Assembly (NCBI RefSeq): GCF_003337715.1
Contig: NZ_QPIX01000001.1
Coordinates: 674,682 to 738,681, forward strand
Length of the DNA: 64,000 nt
From: Ciceribacter lividus
GTDB lineage: Bacteria > Pseudomonadota > Alphaproteobacteria > Rhizobiales > Rhizobiaceae
Reading direction: 5' to 3'
The notes beneath the pieces are model-generated. The model made no database searches and was not told where the DNA came from. It worked only from the letters and a program-made list of their open reading frames with translations. Both the position numbers and the translations under genes were made by a program. Positions 43,949 to 53,720 of the stretch are shown here, piece by piece; positions within the stretch are counted from its first letter, which is position 1; the number at the start of each line of letters is the position of its first letter.

Positions 43949-44632
43949 TCAGCCGGCGAGCGAAACCGCGGCGTTCACCGCCGCGGCCAGCAGGACCGTG
44001 TTGAAGAAATAGGAGACGACGGCATGCAGCAGGTTGAGCTTGCGCATGGCGGTCGTCGTTACGGCGGTATCCGAGGTCTGGGCGGTCATCCCGATGACAA
44101 AGGAGAAATAGAGGAAATCGTAGCCGCCGGGATCAGTCGTGCCGGGAAAGTCGAGGCCTCCCCTGTGCAGCCCGCTTTCTCCCGGCATCGCCGTCTGCGG
44201 CCGCCAATAGGCATGGGCGTAATGGCTCGCCGCCATCGCGTGGATGGTGAACCAGCCGGAGACCACGGCCGAGAAGGCGAGGAAGAGCTTGAGCGCGCGG
44301 CTTTCCGCACCATTCAGCACGAAGAAGAGCGAAACGACCGACACGATGACCGCGGCAAGCGTCACCGTCAGGATCACCCAGGCGGGTTCGTCGGCAGTGT
44401 CGGCATGCCGTTTCAGGAAGGCGGCCGTCAGCCGCGGCAACCTCAGCCACATCAGTATCAGGTAGCCGACGAAGAAGGCGATCGGCACGAGCTCGAGAGC
44501 AAGCTGCGGTGCAAACAGCACGGTGACCGGTCCAGCCGCGAGTGCGAAGACGAGTGCACCCAGGAAGGGACCGTGCCGATGTCCGATCACACGTTCGGAG
44601 AGTTGCCGCATGCTATCTTGATCCGTCTTCAT
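43949..44632 (-). CDS. DUF1345 membrane protein
   Basis: The 227-residue protein has about five hydrophobic helices and the conserved late block GGYDFLYFSFVIGMTAQTSD of DUF1345. Function is unknown. It is transcribed in the same direction as fghA, 23 nt upstream, so the two may be one transcript. No signal peptide or soluble domain is visible. Confidence 0.85.
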   Translation of the reverse strand: MKTDQDSMRQLSERVIGHRHGPFLGALVFALAAGPVTVLFAPQLALELVPIAFFVGYLILMWLRLPRLTAAFLKRHADTADEPAWVILTVTLAAVIVSVVSLFFVLNGAESRALKLFLAFSAVVSGWFTIHAMAASHYAHAYWRPQTAMPGESGLHRGGLDFPGTTDPGGYDFLYFSFVIGMTAQTSDTAVTTTAMRKLNLLHAVVSYFFNTVLLAAAVNAAVSLAG

Positions 44633-44707
44633 CTGTCCGCGGCAGGCAGGCGGCCGCGTGCGTGCGGTGTCCGTTGCTGCAGGGTCGCAGGTCTCCGTGC
44701 CCGGCCG

Positions 44708-45154
44708 TCACTTTTTCACGCGACGGCAAAGCCTGTCAAAGGTTTCGAGGAATTGCGAGCGGTCACGCGGCGTGAAGGCGGCGTTGTAGCCCTTGCTCTC
44801 GCCGGTTTCCCTGAGGTGTGCCCCGAGATTGCGCATCGCCGTCGCCATGCCGATGTTGGCGGTGTCGAAGACCCGTCCGGTCGGCCCCGTCACCAGCGCA
44901 CCGGCACTGACGCAGCGTCCCGCGAGCGGCACGTCCGCCGTCACCACGACGTCGCCGGGCCCGGCGCGCTCGGCGATCCAGTCGTCGGCGGCGTCGAAGG
45001 CGCCGGAGACGATGACGTTCTTCACCATCGGATCGCGGGACGGGCGCAGGCCCGAATTGGCGACGAAGGTGACCGGCAGGGCATGGCGCTCAGCGACCTT
45101 CAGGATTTCAGCCTTCACGGGGCAGGCATCGGCATCGACATAGATTTCGGGCAT
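44708..45154 (-). CDS. YaiI/YqxD-family protein (DUF188, PIN-like)
   Basis: The 148-residue protein starts with IYVDADACPVKAEILKVAER, the DUF188 signature, and contains DVVVTADVPLAGRCVSAGA and the late RDRSQFLETFDRL. The family has a NYN/PIN-like fold with conserved Asp residues and is a putative nuclease, function unproven. The brnA gene ends 7 nt upstream of its start, so it may be read from the same transcript. Confidence 0.88.
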   Translation of the reverse strand: MPEIYVDADACPVKAEILKVAERHALPVTFVANSGLRPSRDPMVKNVIVSGAFDAADDWIAERAGPGDVVVTADVPLAGRCVSAGALVTGPTGRVFDTANIGMATAMRNLGAHLRETGESKGYNAAFTPRDRSQFLETFDRLCRRVKK

Positions 45155-45161
45155 GCTACTG

Positions 45162-45419
45162 CTACTTCTTCAAGCTGCGGGCATAGGATTCCAGCACCGC
45201 ATTCATCCGGGTCTGATATCCTTTGCCTGTCGCCCTGAAGGCCTGCAAAACGGACTTCTTGACCCTCAATGTGATCTGTTCCGTTCCTTCCGGCTCGACC
45301 ACAACCGCTTTCTTCCAGAAGGTGTCGTCGAGTTCGGGAATGTCGCTGGTGTCTATGTCTTCGTCTTGGAGCTTAGCCAATTCATCCAGGCTGAGCTCGC
45401 TCTTGTAGCGCTTGGGCAT
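45162..45419 (-). CDS. brnA: BrnA-type antitoxin
   Basis: The 85-residue protein has an acidic N-terminal half (DELAKLQDEDIDTSDIPEL) and a C-terminal ribbon-helix-helix domain (QITLRVKKSVLQAFRATGKG, then YQTRMNAVLESY). It is the antitoxin and DNA-binding part of a type II BrnT/BrnA pair. Its start lies inside brnT, with a 38-nt overlap that is typical for the pair. It likely represses the operon together with BrnT. Confidence 0.88.
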   Translation of the reverse strand: MPKRYKSELSLDELAKLQDEDIDTSDIPELDDTFWKKAVVVEPEGTEQITLRVKKSVLQAFRATGKGYQTRMNAVLESYARSLKK

Positions 45420-45675
45420 AACGAGCGCGCTCCTTTCGCTTTGCCGGTCTTGCAGAGATCAGGCGTATCCGGCCGTTTCTGTCAGTGTGGGTGACGACAA
45501 CGATGGCGATTCCGTTGACTGCGCCGATGCTGTTGATGCGAACTTCCCCGTAGTCAAAACGGTCGTCGGATGCGCTGATCACGACTCCCTCGAAGATCCG
45601 GCAGGCGGTCTCGAAGCTCAGTCCATGCTTCGCAACATTCGAGGCGTTCTTTTCGTCGTCCCATTCGAAAATCAT
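45382..45675 (-). CDS. brnT: BrnT-type ribonuclease toxin
   Basis: The 97-residue protein begins MIFEWDDEKNASNVAKHGLS, the BrnT signature, and ends RIRLISARPAKRKERARYAQ. BrnT is a RelE-like ribonuclease that inhibits translation. ATG 45675 is preferred, because the open frame upstream lacks similarity and the start coincides with a palindrome that looks like the operator. It overlaps brnA by 38 nt. Confidence 0.9.
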   Translation of the reverse strand: MIFEWDDEKNASNVAKHGLSFETACRIFEGVVISASDDRFDYGEVRINSIGAVNGIAIVVVTHTDRNGRIRLISARPAKRKERARYAQALQERAQPG

Positions 45676-45687
45676 TGTAACTACAAT
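45674..45687. promoter_or_regulatory. Palindromic operator candidate of brnTA
   Basis: ATTGTA-AC-TACAAT is a perfect 6-bp inverted repeat. It overlaps the brnT start codon, where the RHH antitoxin BrnA could bind and repress the pair. Binding is inferred from position and symmetry. Confidence 0.55.
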
Positions 45688-45742
45688 CGCATCTACCGGC
45701 AAGCGGATATGGCAGCATTGTTGCCTGCCGGTGCAGACCGGT

Positions 45743-46200
45743 TCACGGCGCTTGCCGCACCATGTCGACATGCGGGATGCCGTCTTCGAGATACTCCCCG
45801 GAGATCGGCGTGAAGCCGAAGCCCCCATAGAATTTCTGCAGGTGGCTCTGTGCCGATATCTCGATGGCCTCACCGGGATAGGCCTTCTCGCAAGCGCTGA
45901 TCGCCTCGCGCATCAGCGCTTCGCCGAGCCGTTTGCCGCGATGCGCGGGCGATACGGCGACGCGGCCGATGCGGGGCAGGTGGGTGGGCGTCGGTCGCCA
46001 CAGTCGGGCACAGGCGATGAGCCCGCCGCCGTCGATGAGCCGCAGATGCAGGCAATCCGCGTCGTTGCCGTCGAGTTCGGGGTAGGCACAGGCCTGCTCG
46101 ACGACGAAGATGTCGACGCGCAGCTTCAGCAGTTCGTAGAGCTGGGCGGCGGAGAGCTCGTCGAGCCTCCGCACGTCCACGTCATAGGCGCGTTGAGCGC

Positions 46201-46204
<4 letters not shown>
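45743..46204 (-). CDS. ElaA-like GNAT acetyltransferase
   Basis: The 153-residue N-acetyltransferase has the ElaA opening (LSAAQLYELLKLRVDIFVVE), a CoA loop RVAVSPAHRGKRLGEALM and the C-terminal LQKFYGGFGFTPISGEYLED. The substrate is unknown. The start overlaps the stop of the formaldehyde dehydrogenase gene (4 nt), so it is translationally coupled to it. Confidence 0.87.
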
Positions 46205-47328
<1,124 letters not shown>

Positions 47329-47459
47329 GGTATTCTACTCCCTGAGAATGTGAATCGCGCGCGACCTTGGCACGGGAGCGGCGTCAGGCTCAAGGCCGAA
47401 GAGCATCAGAAACTGCTCCGTTCGGGCTCCCGGCGCCCCCGGTGGCGTCGTGAAAGCGA

Positions 47460-48176
47460 TCAGGCAACGAGATGGTCGTCGGTGAAGAAGGAGTCGGGGA
47501 TCTGCAGCCAGCGTGTGGTGCTCCCTTGCGCGGTCGGTGATGCGCATTCGACCGTAATCTCCGCCTCCCTCAGAATGTCGAGCCATCCTGCGGCGCGGAT
47601 GCCTTTCACGGCGGCATCGATGCGCAGAAGTGCCGCTCTCTCCCGTTCGTCGAGAAGAAGACGCCCGTTGTTGCAGGCGTGCCTCAGCACGCGCCGCACA
47701 TAGGCAATGTCGTCCGGCGCAAGATCCGCGTGTTCCGGGCGCCGACCTTTCTGCAGGGGGCCGCGCCCCTCCGCGAGCGCGATGGCGAGCTGGTCGAGGG
47801 CGAGTGCGGTCATGCTCGCCAGTGCCGGTGGCGCGAGGTCGATCAGATGGAGAAGAAGGTCGAGTTCGTGTGACGAGCGGACCACGCCGTCTTCCACGAA
47901 GACCTGCTCGAACCAGACGGCATTCATCGTGTCGAGCGATCCCGCCGGATGGCAGCGGTTCAGAATGAAGCCGGCGAGCGATTCGACGAAATAGTCGCGC
48001 CACTCGGGACATTTCTCCGGGCAGAGCGCGTCGAGCGCCAGCATGACGATCACGTCCTCGGAGGAACGGATGCCCTCCGGAAAGGTATATTTGCGCAGCA
48101 GAAGGAGGTCGTCGGCCGAAAGCCTGTTCTTCCCGGCGATGACACATGCCGGAAAAGAGAGACGAAATTCGCTCAT
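47460..48176 (-). CDS. Hypothetical protein, 238 residues
   Basis: The protein is not one I recognise. It is mostly helical, with no signal peptide or membrane segment. Visible features are Cys pair CPEKCPEW near residue 53, LLLHLIDLAPPALASMTALA and a Trp-rich end (RWLQIPDSFFTDDH). It reads with normal high-GC codon use, has its own start ATG 48176, and lies alone between the class III ADH and a DMT transporter. Conservation would be needed to suggest a role. Confidence 0.6.
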   Translation of the reverse strand: MSEFRLSFPACVIAGKNRLSADDLLLLRKYTFPEGIRSSEDVIVMLALDALCPEKCPEWRDYFVESLAGFILNRCHPAGSLDTMNAVWFEQVFVEDGVVRSSHELDLLLHLIDLAPPALASMTALALDQLAIALAEGRGPLQKGRRPEHADLAPDDIAYVRRVLRHACNNGRLLLDERERAALLRIDAAVKGIRAAGWLDILREAEITVECASPTAQGSTTRWLQIPDSFFTDDHLVA

Positions 48177-48273
48177 CTTTTTTCCCGTTTCATCATGAAA
48201 CTGGGGTCGAGCCTATGTGCGTCGGGTTTCCGGATGGTGAACGGACGCGGTTAAGCGACGATGAACGTCATCG

Positions 48274-49203
48274 TTAAATTGCCGCGCTTTTCGCGCGCTT
48301 CTGCTCGCGCCAGAGGATGAACAGGCCCGAGCCGACGATGATCGCGACACCCGCCCACTTCGAGGCGTCGGGGAATTCGCCGAAGAGCGCGTAGCCGAGC
48401 ACGGTCGCGGCGATGATCTCGAAATACTGGAAGGGCGCGAGCACCGAGAGCGGTGCCATGCGGAAGGCGCGCACGATCAGAAGGTGGATGTAGCCGGAGA
48501 TCGAGCCGAGCAGGACGAGCAGACCGAGGCCGAGCCAGGAGGAGGGGAGCGACGGGGAGAGATCGCTGGCACCCGTGCCGGTGCCGGCCAGCAAGGCGGC
48601 TCCCATGACGAGCGTGCCACCGATCCCCGCCATGGTCTGCATGGTCATCGGCGAGTCGGCCTCGCCGATCGCGCGATTGAGGAACATATAGAGCGCGAAG
48701 AGAAACGCGCAGGCGACCGGCAGCAGCGCCGTCAGCCCGAAGATCGCGTAGCTCGGCTGGATGACGATCATCGCGCCGCCGAAGCCGACGACGATCGCGA
48801 GCCAGCGCCGCCAGCCTACCCGTTCTCTAAGAAAGAGTGCCGAAAGGGCCGTGAGGATGAACGGCTCGACGAAGTAGATCGCAAAGACGTCGGCGAGCGG
48901 CATGTACTTGACGGCGGCGAAGAACATCAGGCTCGCCGCTCCGTGCAGCGCTCCGCGCAGAAGGTTCATATAGGGGCGTTTGGCCGCAAGCGCGTCACGC
49001 CCGCGCAGGAGGAAAAGCACCGGCAGGGTGCAGGCCAGCTGGAAGAAGAAGCGGTAGAAGGTCACCTGGCCGGGCGACATGCCCTCGACGGTCGCCATGT
49101 ATTTGGCGATCGCATCCATCACCGGCAGCACGAGCATGCAGGAGGCCATCAGGGCCATGCCTTCGACGGGGCTCTGTCGGCGGAGAGAGGTCGCGGCTGT
49201 CAT
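48274..49203 (-). CDS. DMT-superfamily transporter (EamA domain)
   Basis: The 309-residue membrane protein has ten predicted helices in two EamA repeats, with PVMDAIAKYMA early and the second repeat ending LFILWREQKR. EamA transporters export amino acids, metabolites or drugs; the substrate is not deducible. The start is ATG 49203, 79 nt downstream of the lipB stop on the same strand. Confidence 0.87.
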   Translation of the reverse strand: MTAATSLRRQSPVEGMALMASCMLVLPVMDAIAKYMATVEGMSPGQVTFYRFFFQLACTLPVLFLLRGRDALAAKRPYMNLLRGALHGAASLMFFAAVKYMPLADVFAIYFVEPFILTALSALFLRERVGWRRWLAIVVGFGGAMIVIQPSYAIFGLTALLPVACAFLFALYMFLNRAIGEADSPMTMQTMAGIGGTLVMGAALLAGTGTGASDLSPSLPSSWLGLGLLVLLGSISGYIHLLIVRAFRMAPLSVLAPFQYFEIIAATVLGYALFGEFPDASKWAGVAIIVGSGLFILWREQKRAKSAAI

Positions 49204-49282
49204 CGACTCGTGCTCGTTGGGGGCGGGCGCCCATGAAGCACGCCGGATGCTCCGAGATCAAGCGCGCCCGGAGCCCGCTTCG

Positions 49283-50041
49283 TCAGGCGCCGGCGACCGC
49301 TGCCGTTCCTTCGCCCGGCAGCAAGGATGTCTCCGCGACCGTGGGGCCGAAGACCTCCTCGAAAGCGCTGCGCAGCCGGATGTCGACATCCGGCATCATC
49401 ACCGGCAGGCCGAGATCGACGAGGCTCGTCACGCCATAGGCAGTGATGCCGCAGGGCACGATGCCGCCGAAATGGGAAAGGTCCGGATCGACATTGAGTG
49501 AGAAACCGTGAAAGCTCACCCAGCGGCGCAGGCGGATGCCGAGGGCGGCAACCTTGTCCTCTGCCATCGAGCCGTCGGCAAGCCGCGGTTTTTCCGGGCG
49601 GCGGACCCACACGCCGACGCGGTCCTCGCGGCGTTCGCCGCGCACGTTCATCTGTTCGAGCGTCCGGATGATCACCTCTTCCAGCGCGGCCACATAGGCG
49701 CGGACGTCCTGACGCCGCCGCTTCAGGTCGAGCATGACGTAGCCGACCCGCTGGCCGGGGCCGTGATAGGTGTATTCGCCGCCGCGGCCGGTCGCATGGA
49801 CGGGGAAACGGTCGGGCTCCTTGAGGTCGGCGGGGTCGGCGCTGGTCCCTGCGGTATAGAGCGGCGGGTGTTCCAGCAGCCAGACGAGTTCGTCGGCGCG
49901 GCCCTCGGCGATCGCGGCGACTTCCGCCTCCATGGTGGCGAGCGCCTCTTCATAGGAAACGAGACCGTCGGAGATTCTCCAGCGCACCGGCGGCGAGCCG
50001 GGCAGGGGAAACATTTTCGCTTCGATTTCTGTACGTTGCAT
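49283..50041 (-). CDS. lipB: Octanoyl-ACP:protein N-octanoyltransferase
   Basis: The 252-residue enzyme has the LipB signatures [35 protein letters not shown], the catalytic Lys in [14 protein letters not shown] and Cys in [13 protein letters not shown]. It moves octanoate from ACP to lipoyl domains of 2-oxoacid dehydrogenases and the glycine cleavage system. The tRNA-Leu gene lies upstream on the opposite strand, with a 192-nt gap. Its C-terminal tail is Ala-rich and not conserved. Confidence 0.94.
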   Translation of the reverse strand: MQRTEIEAKMFPLPGSPPVRWRISDGLVSYEEALATMEAEVAAIAEGRADELVWLLEHPPLYTAGTSADPADLKEPDRFPVHATGRGGEYTYHGPGQRVGYVMLDLKRRRQDVRAYVAALEEVIIRTLEQMNVRGERREDRVGVWVRRPEKPRLADGSMAEDKVAALGIRLRRWVSFHGFSLNVDPDLSHFGGIVPCGITAYGVTSLVDLGLPVMMPDVDIRLRSAFEEVFGPTVAETSLLPGEGTAAVAGA

Positions 50042-50168
50042 GGGGTGGCCTGTCCTTTTCCCCTACTTGGCAAGAAAGCGCATCGACTTCAAGAGCCCGG
50101 AATTCCGGGGCTTGCCGAGGGCCTCCACAGGGGGGCCGGAGGAATTATCAAAAAACTGTCACGGCGCC

Positions 50169-50197
50169 CTTGTGCACCCCGAATGCTTTTGCTACAT
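50169..50197 (+). promoter_or_regulatory. Candidate sigma-70 promoter of tRNA-Leu
   Basis: CTTGTG (50169-50174), a 17-nt spacer and CTACAT (50192-50197) resemble the alphaproteobacterial consensus CTTGAC-N17-CTATAT. Transcription would begin about 30 nt before the tRNA. Confidence 0.45.
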
Positions 50198-50233
50198 GCA
50201 GCCCCGCCGGAGCAATTCGGCACCTACCACGAT

Positions 50234-50318
50234 GCGGTCGTGGCGGAATTGGTAGACGCGCAGCGTTGAGGTCGCTGTGGGGCAACCCGTGGAAGTTCGA
50301 GTCTTCTCGACCGCACCA
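50234..50318 (+). tRNA. tRNA-Leu (GAG anticodon)
   Basis: The 85-nt cloverleaf has acceptor arms GCGGTCG and CGACCGC, a D arm with GGAATTGGTAGACG, an anticodon stem CAGCG/CGCTG enclosing TTGAGGT with GAG at 50268-50270, a long variable arm typical of type II tRNAs, and an encoded CCA at 50316-50318. It reads CUC and CUU leucine codons. An intrinsic terminator follows directly. Confidence 0.96.
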
Positions 50319-50320
50319 AA

Positions 50321-50344
50321 AACCCGGCTTCGGCCGGGTTTTTT
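50321..50344 (+). terminator. Rho-independent terminator of tRNA-Leu
   Basis: The stem AACCCGGC/GCCGGGTT with a TTCG loop (50321-50340) is followed by TTTT, directly after the tRNA 3' end. The 109 nt to the next gene hold nothing else recognisable. Confidence 0.9.
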
Positions 50345-50453
50345 GTTGTTTTCTCGTGGCTTGCGCGGCAGAGCGCCCGTCCTGAAATCAGGCTACGTCG
50401 CCCAACGGCTTTCGAGATGTGACACGATCCGGCAAGGGCGTCTGCCCGGCCCG

Positions 50454-51515
50454 TCAGTCGTGTGTATGCCGGTGGTGAAGGTCCGGATAATGCGGATGCT
50501 TGTGGGTCAGCAGCTCGTGCCGGTGCCGGTGTGAATGGGGCTCGGTGGCGGGGCTGTCGTGATCGTGCTGGTGGTGCACGTCGTGAACATGGGCGTGTTC
50601 GTGTTCGAACGCTTCGTGAACATGAAGATGCTCATGGCGCTCCGTCAGGTGCAGCCAAAGTCCCGCGCCCATCAGCAGGCTGGCAAACGCGATCTGGAGC
50701 GTGAGTGGCTCCCGCAGGAGAATGATGCTGAGCATCGCCCCGATGAAGGGTGCCAGGGAGAAATAGGCTCCCGTCCGGGCCGTCCCGAGATGCCGTAAAG
50801 CGAGCATGAACAGAACCAGGCTGACGCCGACGCTGAGAAAGCCGAGGATTGCGCCGGCCCCGATTGCTGCCGGCGAAGGAACAGGTGTTCCCAGCCCGAG
50901 CGCGAGTATCAGGTTCGTCGCCCCGGCGGCCAGCCCCTTGATCATCGCGATCTGCACCGGGTCGGTCGAGGACAGCTTGCGCGTCAGGTTGTTGTCGATG
51001 CCCCATGCGAGGCATGCAAGGGCGACGAGAAGGCTGCCGTTGTCGAGTGCGATGCCCTGTCCGTTCCAGGACAGAAGTGCGGCACCGGCCAATATCGCGA
51101 TCGCGCCGAGCAGCAAACGACGGTCGACGTTCTCGCGGAAGACGATCCAGGCGATCGCCATGGTCGCGAGGCCTTCGAGGTTGAGGAGCAACGACCCCGA
51201 CGCCGCCGTCGTCATGGAGAGGCCGAACATCAGGAGCAGCGGGCCGAGAAGACCGCCGAAGACCACCACCGCAAGCAGCCATGGAAGATCGGAGATCCGA
51301 AGCGGCGCCTCGACACCTTCGAGCCCGATCCATCGTCGCCCGAGGTGGACAAGCACGAGCCCGACTCCGGCCCCGAGATAAAGGATGCCGGCCAGCAGCC
51401 ATGGATCGATGCTGTCCATCAGAAGCTTCGACAGCGGCGGCGATGCTCCGAACAGCAGGGCTGAGCCGAGTGCGAGGGGAATGCCGGGGAACTGGTGTGT
51501 GCGGTCGACGGACAT
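50454..51515 (-). CDS. EamA/DMT transporter with histidine-rich C-terminal tail
   Basis: The 353-residue protein has about ten membrane helices in two EamA repeats, then a tail of roughly 60 residues from RHEHLHVHEAFEHEH to the end, containing 23 His plus many Asp and Glu. Such His-rich tails bind nickel, cobalt or zinc ions. This suggests a metal-linked transporter or a metal-storage/sensing tail. No metal-resistance operon is adjacent. The start is ATG 51515 (MSVDRTHQF). Confidence 0.85.
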   Translation of the reverse strand: MSVDRTHQFPGIPLALGSALLFGASPPLSKLLMDSIDPWLLAGILYLGAGVGLVLVHLGRRWIGLEGVEAPLRISDLPWLLAVVVFGGLLGPLLLMFGLSMTTAASGSLLLNLEGLATMAIAWIVFRENVDRRLLLGAIAILAGAALLSWNGQGIALDNGSLLVALACLAWGIDNNLTRKLSSTDPVQIAMIKGLAAGATNLILALGLGTPVPSPAAIGAGAILGFLSVGVSLVLFMLALRHLGTARTGAYFSLAPFIGAMLSIILLREPLTLQIAFASLLMGAGLWLHLTERHEHLHVHEAFEHEHAHVHDVHHQHDHDSPATEPHSHRHRHELLTHKHPHYPDLHHRHTHD

Positions 51516-51597
51516 GGTGGCAGGCTATCATTCAACGGCCGGCCGACCAATGGCCTGTCTCAACGAGAGTCGCTTCACGCAAGGGGCATCGGTGCGC

Positions 51598-52092
51598 TCA
51601 GCCCCGCATCTTCTCCCATTTCTTGGTCAGCCGGTCGCGCTTCAGCTTCGACAGCCGCTGCAGCCAGAAGATGCCGTCGAGCTGGTCGATCTCGTGCTGC
51701 ATGCAGATCGCCGGGAAACCGTCGAGTTCCTCCTCATGGGCCGTCCCATCGAGATCCTGGTAACGGAGCTTGACAGCGCGGGGGCGGGTCACCGTCTCGG
51801 TCGCGCCGGGCATCGAGACACTGCCCTCGGTATGGTTCATCAGTTCGTCGGACGAAGACAAAATCTGCGGATTGACGTAGGTGCGCCGTCCCCCGATCTC
51901 CGGCAGGTCGAGAACGACAAGCCGCACGGCGACGCCCACATGGGCGGCGGTGATCCCGACGCCGGGTGCGGCCTTCATCGTGTCGTAGAGATCGTCAGCG
52001 AGAGTGGCGAGGTCCGGGCCGAAATCGGTCACGGGCGTGCAGAGGGCCTTCAGTACGGGATGTGGATAAGTGATCAGGGGCAGGACCGCCAC
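51598..52092 (-). CDS. Peptide deformylase-like protein lacking two metal ligands
   Basis: The 164-residue protein has the deformylase fold, but the three motifs are altered: GVGITAAHVGV in place of G-x-G-L-A-A-x-Q, EGSVS (Ser91) in place of EGCLS, and QHEIDQ in place of HEIDH (His133 and Glu134 kept, second His lost). Cys and His are metal ligands in genuine deformylases, so activity is doubtful. GTG 52092 (MAVLPLITYPHP) fits the family; the upstream extension lacks similarity. Rhizobia usually have a separate functional def elsewhere. Confidence 0.85.
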   Translation of the reverse strand: MAVLPLITYPHPVLKALCTPVTDFGPDLATLADDLYDTMKAAPGVGITAAHVGVAVRLVVLDLPEIGGRRTYVNPQILSSSDELMNHTEGSVSMPGATETVTRPRAVKLRYQDLDGTAHEEELDGFPAICMQHEIDQLDGIFWLQRLSKLKRDRLTKKWEKMRG

Positions 52093-52187
52093 GATAGGCC
52101 TTTCTGTGCTGCGAGTGCGTCGGAACAACAGGTTAGCAGGCCTTCTTCGCGTTTGCACACACCGGCGCGCGATATCGCCCGGCGCGG

Positions 52188-52216
52188 TTGACAATGCGGT
52201 TTTTACCGCCATTCTC
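52188..52216 (+). promoter_or_regulatory. Candidate promoter of mgtE with dyad in the spacer
   Basis: TTGACA at 52188-52193 and ATTCTC at 52211-52216 are spaced by 17 nt. The spacer holds the perfect inverted repeat GCGGT-TTTT-ACCGC (52196-52209), which could be an operator. The -10 match is weak. Confidence 0.35.
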
Positions 52217-52270
52217 CAAGGCTGCCGGGATACGCAGGACGAGTTGATTTCTTAGGGTGAGGGCGCAGGC

Positions 52271-53689
52271 ATGACGGATACCGGCGACGAACTCCTTGTT
52301 CGGCCCCCGCAGGACGATGTCCCCGACGACATCTATTCCGAAGACGGCTCCGTCCGGTCCGATTTCCTTGCCCTGGTCGGCGCGGCGATCGCCGACCGCG
52401 ACACGCTCTTCCTGCGCCAGCGCGTCGCGCGGCTGCACGAATCGGAACTCGGCGACCTCATCGAGGCGATCCAGCCGGAGCAGCGTCTTGCCCTCGTACG
52501 CCTCCTCGGCGACGACTTCGACCTGACGGCGCTGACCGAGGTCGACGAGGCGATCCGCCTGCAGATCGTCGACCAGATGCCGAACGAGCAGATCGCCGCG
52601 GCGATCGGCGAGCTCGATTCGGACGACGCCGTCTACATTCTCGAGGACCTCGACCACGAGGACCGCGAGGAAATCCTCGCCAAGCTGCCGTTCACCGAGC
52701 GGGTCCGCCTGCGCCGGGCACTCGACTATCCGGAAAGCTCGGCCGGCCGGCGCATGCAGACGGAGTTCGTCGCCGTACCGCCGTTCTGGACGGTCGGCCA
52801 GACGATCGACTACATGCGCGACGAGGACGACCTGCCGGAGAGCTTTACGCAGATCTTCGTCATCGACCCGACCTTCAAGCTGCTCGGTACCGTCGACCTC
52901 GACCGCATCCTGCGCACCAAGCGTCAGACGAAGATCGAGACGATCATGCGCGAGACCAGCCACGCGGTTCCGGCCGAGATGGACCAGGAAGAGGCGGCGC
53001 AGCTCTTCGAGCAATACGACCTTCTGTCGGCGGCCGTCGTCGACGAGAACGACCGGCTCGTCGGCGTGCTCACCATCGACGACGTCGTCGACGTCATCCA
53101 GGAGGAGGCGGAAGAGGACCTCCTGCGCCTCGGCGGCGTCGGCGACGAAGAGCTGTCGGACAGCGTCGTCGAGACCTCGCGCTCGCGCGTGCCGTGGCTC
53201 GCCGTCAATCTCGTCACCGCCTTCATCTCGGCCTCGGTGATCTCGCTCTTCGAGGGGACCATTGAACAGGTTGTGGCGCTGGCGATCCTGATGCCGATCG
53301 TCGCCGGCATGGGCGGCAATGCCGGCTCGCAGACGATGACCGTCACCGTGCGGGCGCTGGCGACCCGCAACCTCGACATTCACAACGCCTGGCGCGTCGC
53401 GCGGCGCGAGGCCGGCGTCGGCCTCATCAACGGCGCGCTTTTCGGCACGCTCGTCGGTGTCGTCGCCGCCATCTGGTTCCAGGACGTTTCGATCGGCGGC
53501 ATCATCACGACCGCCATGCTGATCAACATGTTCGCAGCCGCGATGGCGGGCATCACCATCCCGCTCCTGCTTCACCGATCCGGGACCGACCCCGCGGTCT
53601 CCTCCGCGGTCTTCGTCACCGCGATCACCGATACGACGGGTTTCCTCAGCTTTCTCGGGCTTGCGACCTGGTGGTTCATGTCGGGCTGA
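52271..53689 (+). CDS. mgtE: MgtE-family magnesium transporter
   Basis: The 472-residue protein has the MgtE order: an acidic N-terminal domain (about 1-150, with LPFTERVRLRRALDYPESSAG), a CBS pair (about 155-270, FVIDPTFKLLGTVDLDRIL and AAVVDENDRLVGVLTIDDVV), and five membrane helices (MPIVAGMGGNAGSQTMTVTV is the pore motif). The cytosolic domains sense Mg and close the channel. ATG 52271 begins MTDTGDELL. A MerR gene follows on the same strand after 65 nt. Confidence 0.94.
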   Translation: MTDTGDELLVRPPQDDVPDDIYSEDGSVRSDFLALVGAAIADRDTLFLRQRVARLHESELGDLIEAIQPEQRLALVRLLGDDFDLTALTEVDEAIRLQIVDQMPNEQIAAAIGELDSDDAVYILEDLDHEDREEILAKLPFTERVRLRRALDYPESSAGRRMQTEFVAVPPFWTVGQTIDYMRDEDDLPESFTQIFVIDPTFKLLGTVDLDRILRTKRQTKIETIMRETSHAVPAEMDQEEAAQLFEQYDLLSAAVVDENDRLVGVLTIDDVVDVIQEEAEEDLLRLGGVGDEELSDSVVETSRSRVPWLAVNLVTAFISASVISLFEGTIEQVVALAILMPIVAGMGGNAGSQTMTVTVRALATRNLDIHNAWRVARREAGVGLINGALFGTLVGVVAAIWFQDVSIGGIITTAMLINMFAAAMAGITIPLLLHRSGTDPAVSSAVFVTAITDTTGFLSFLGLATWWFMSG

Positions 53690-53698
53690 ATGGAAAAA

Positions 53699-53720
53699 TT
53701 GACTTGTACGTAAAAGTCAA
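53699..53720. promoter_or_regulatory. MerR-type operator and -35 element
   Basis: Perfect 7-bp arms TTGACTT (53699-53705) and AAGTCAA (53714-53720) flank 8 nt (GTACGTAA). The left arm doubles as a -35 element, and TAAGAT at 53721-53726 may be the -10 with 16-nt spacing. The site, directly upstream of the MerR gene, suggests autoregulation. Confidence 0.55.
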
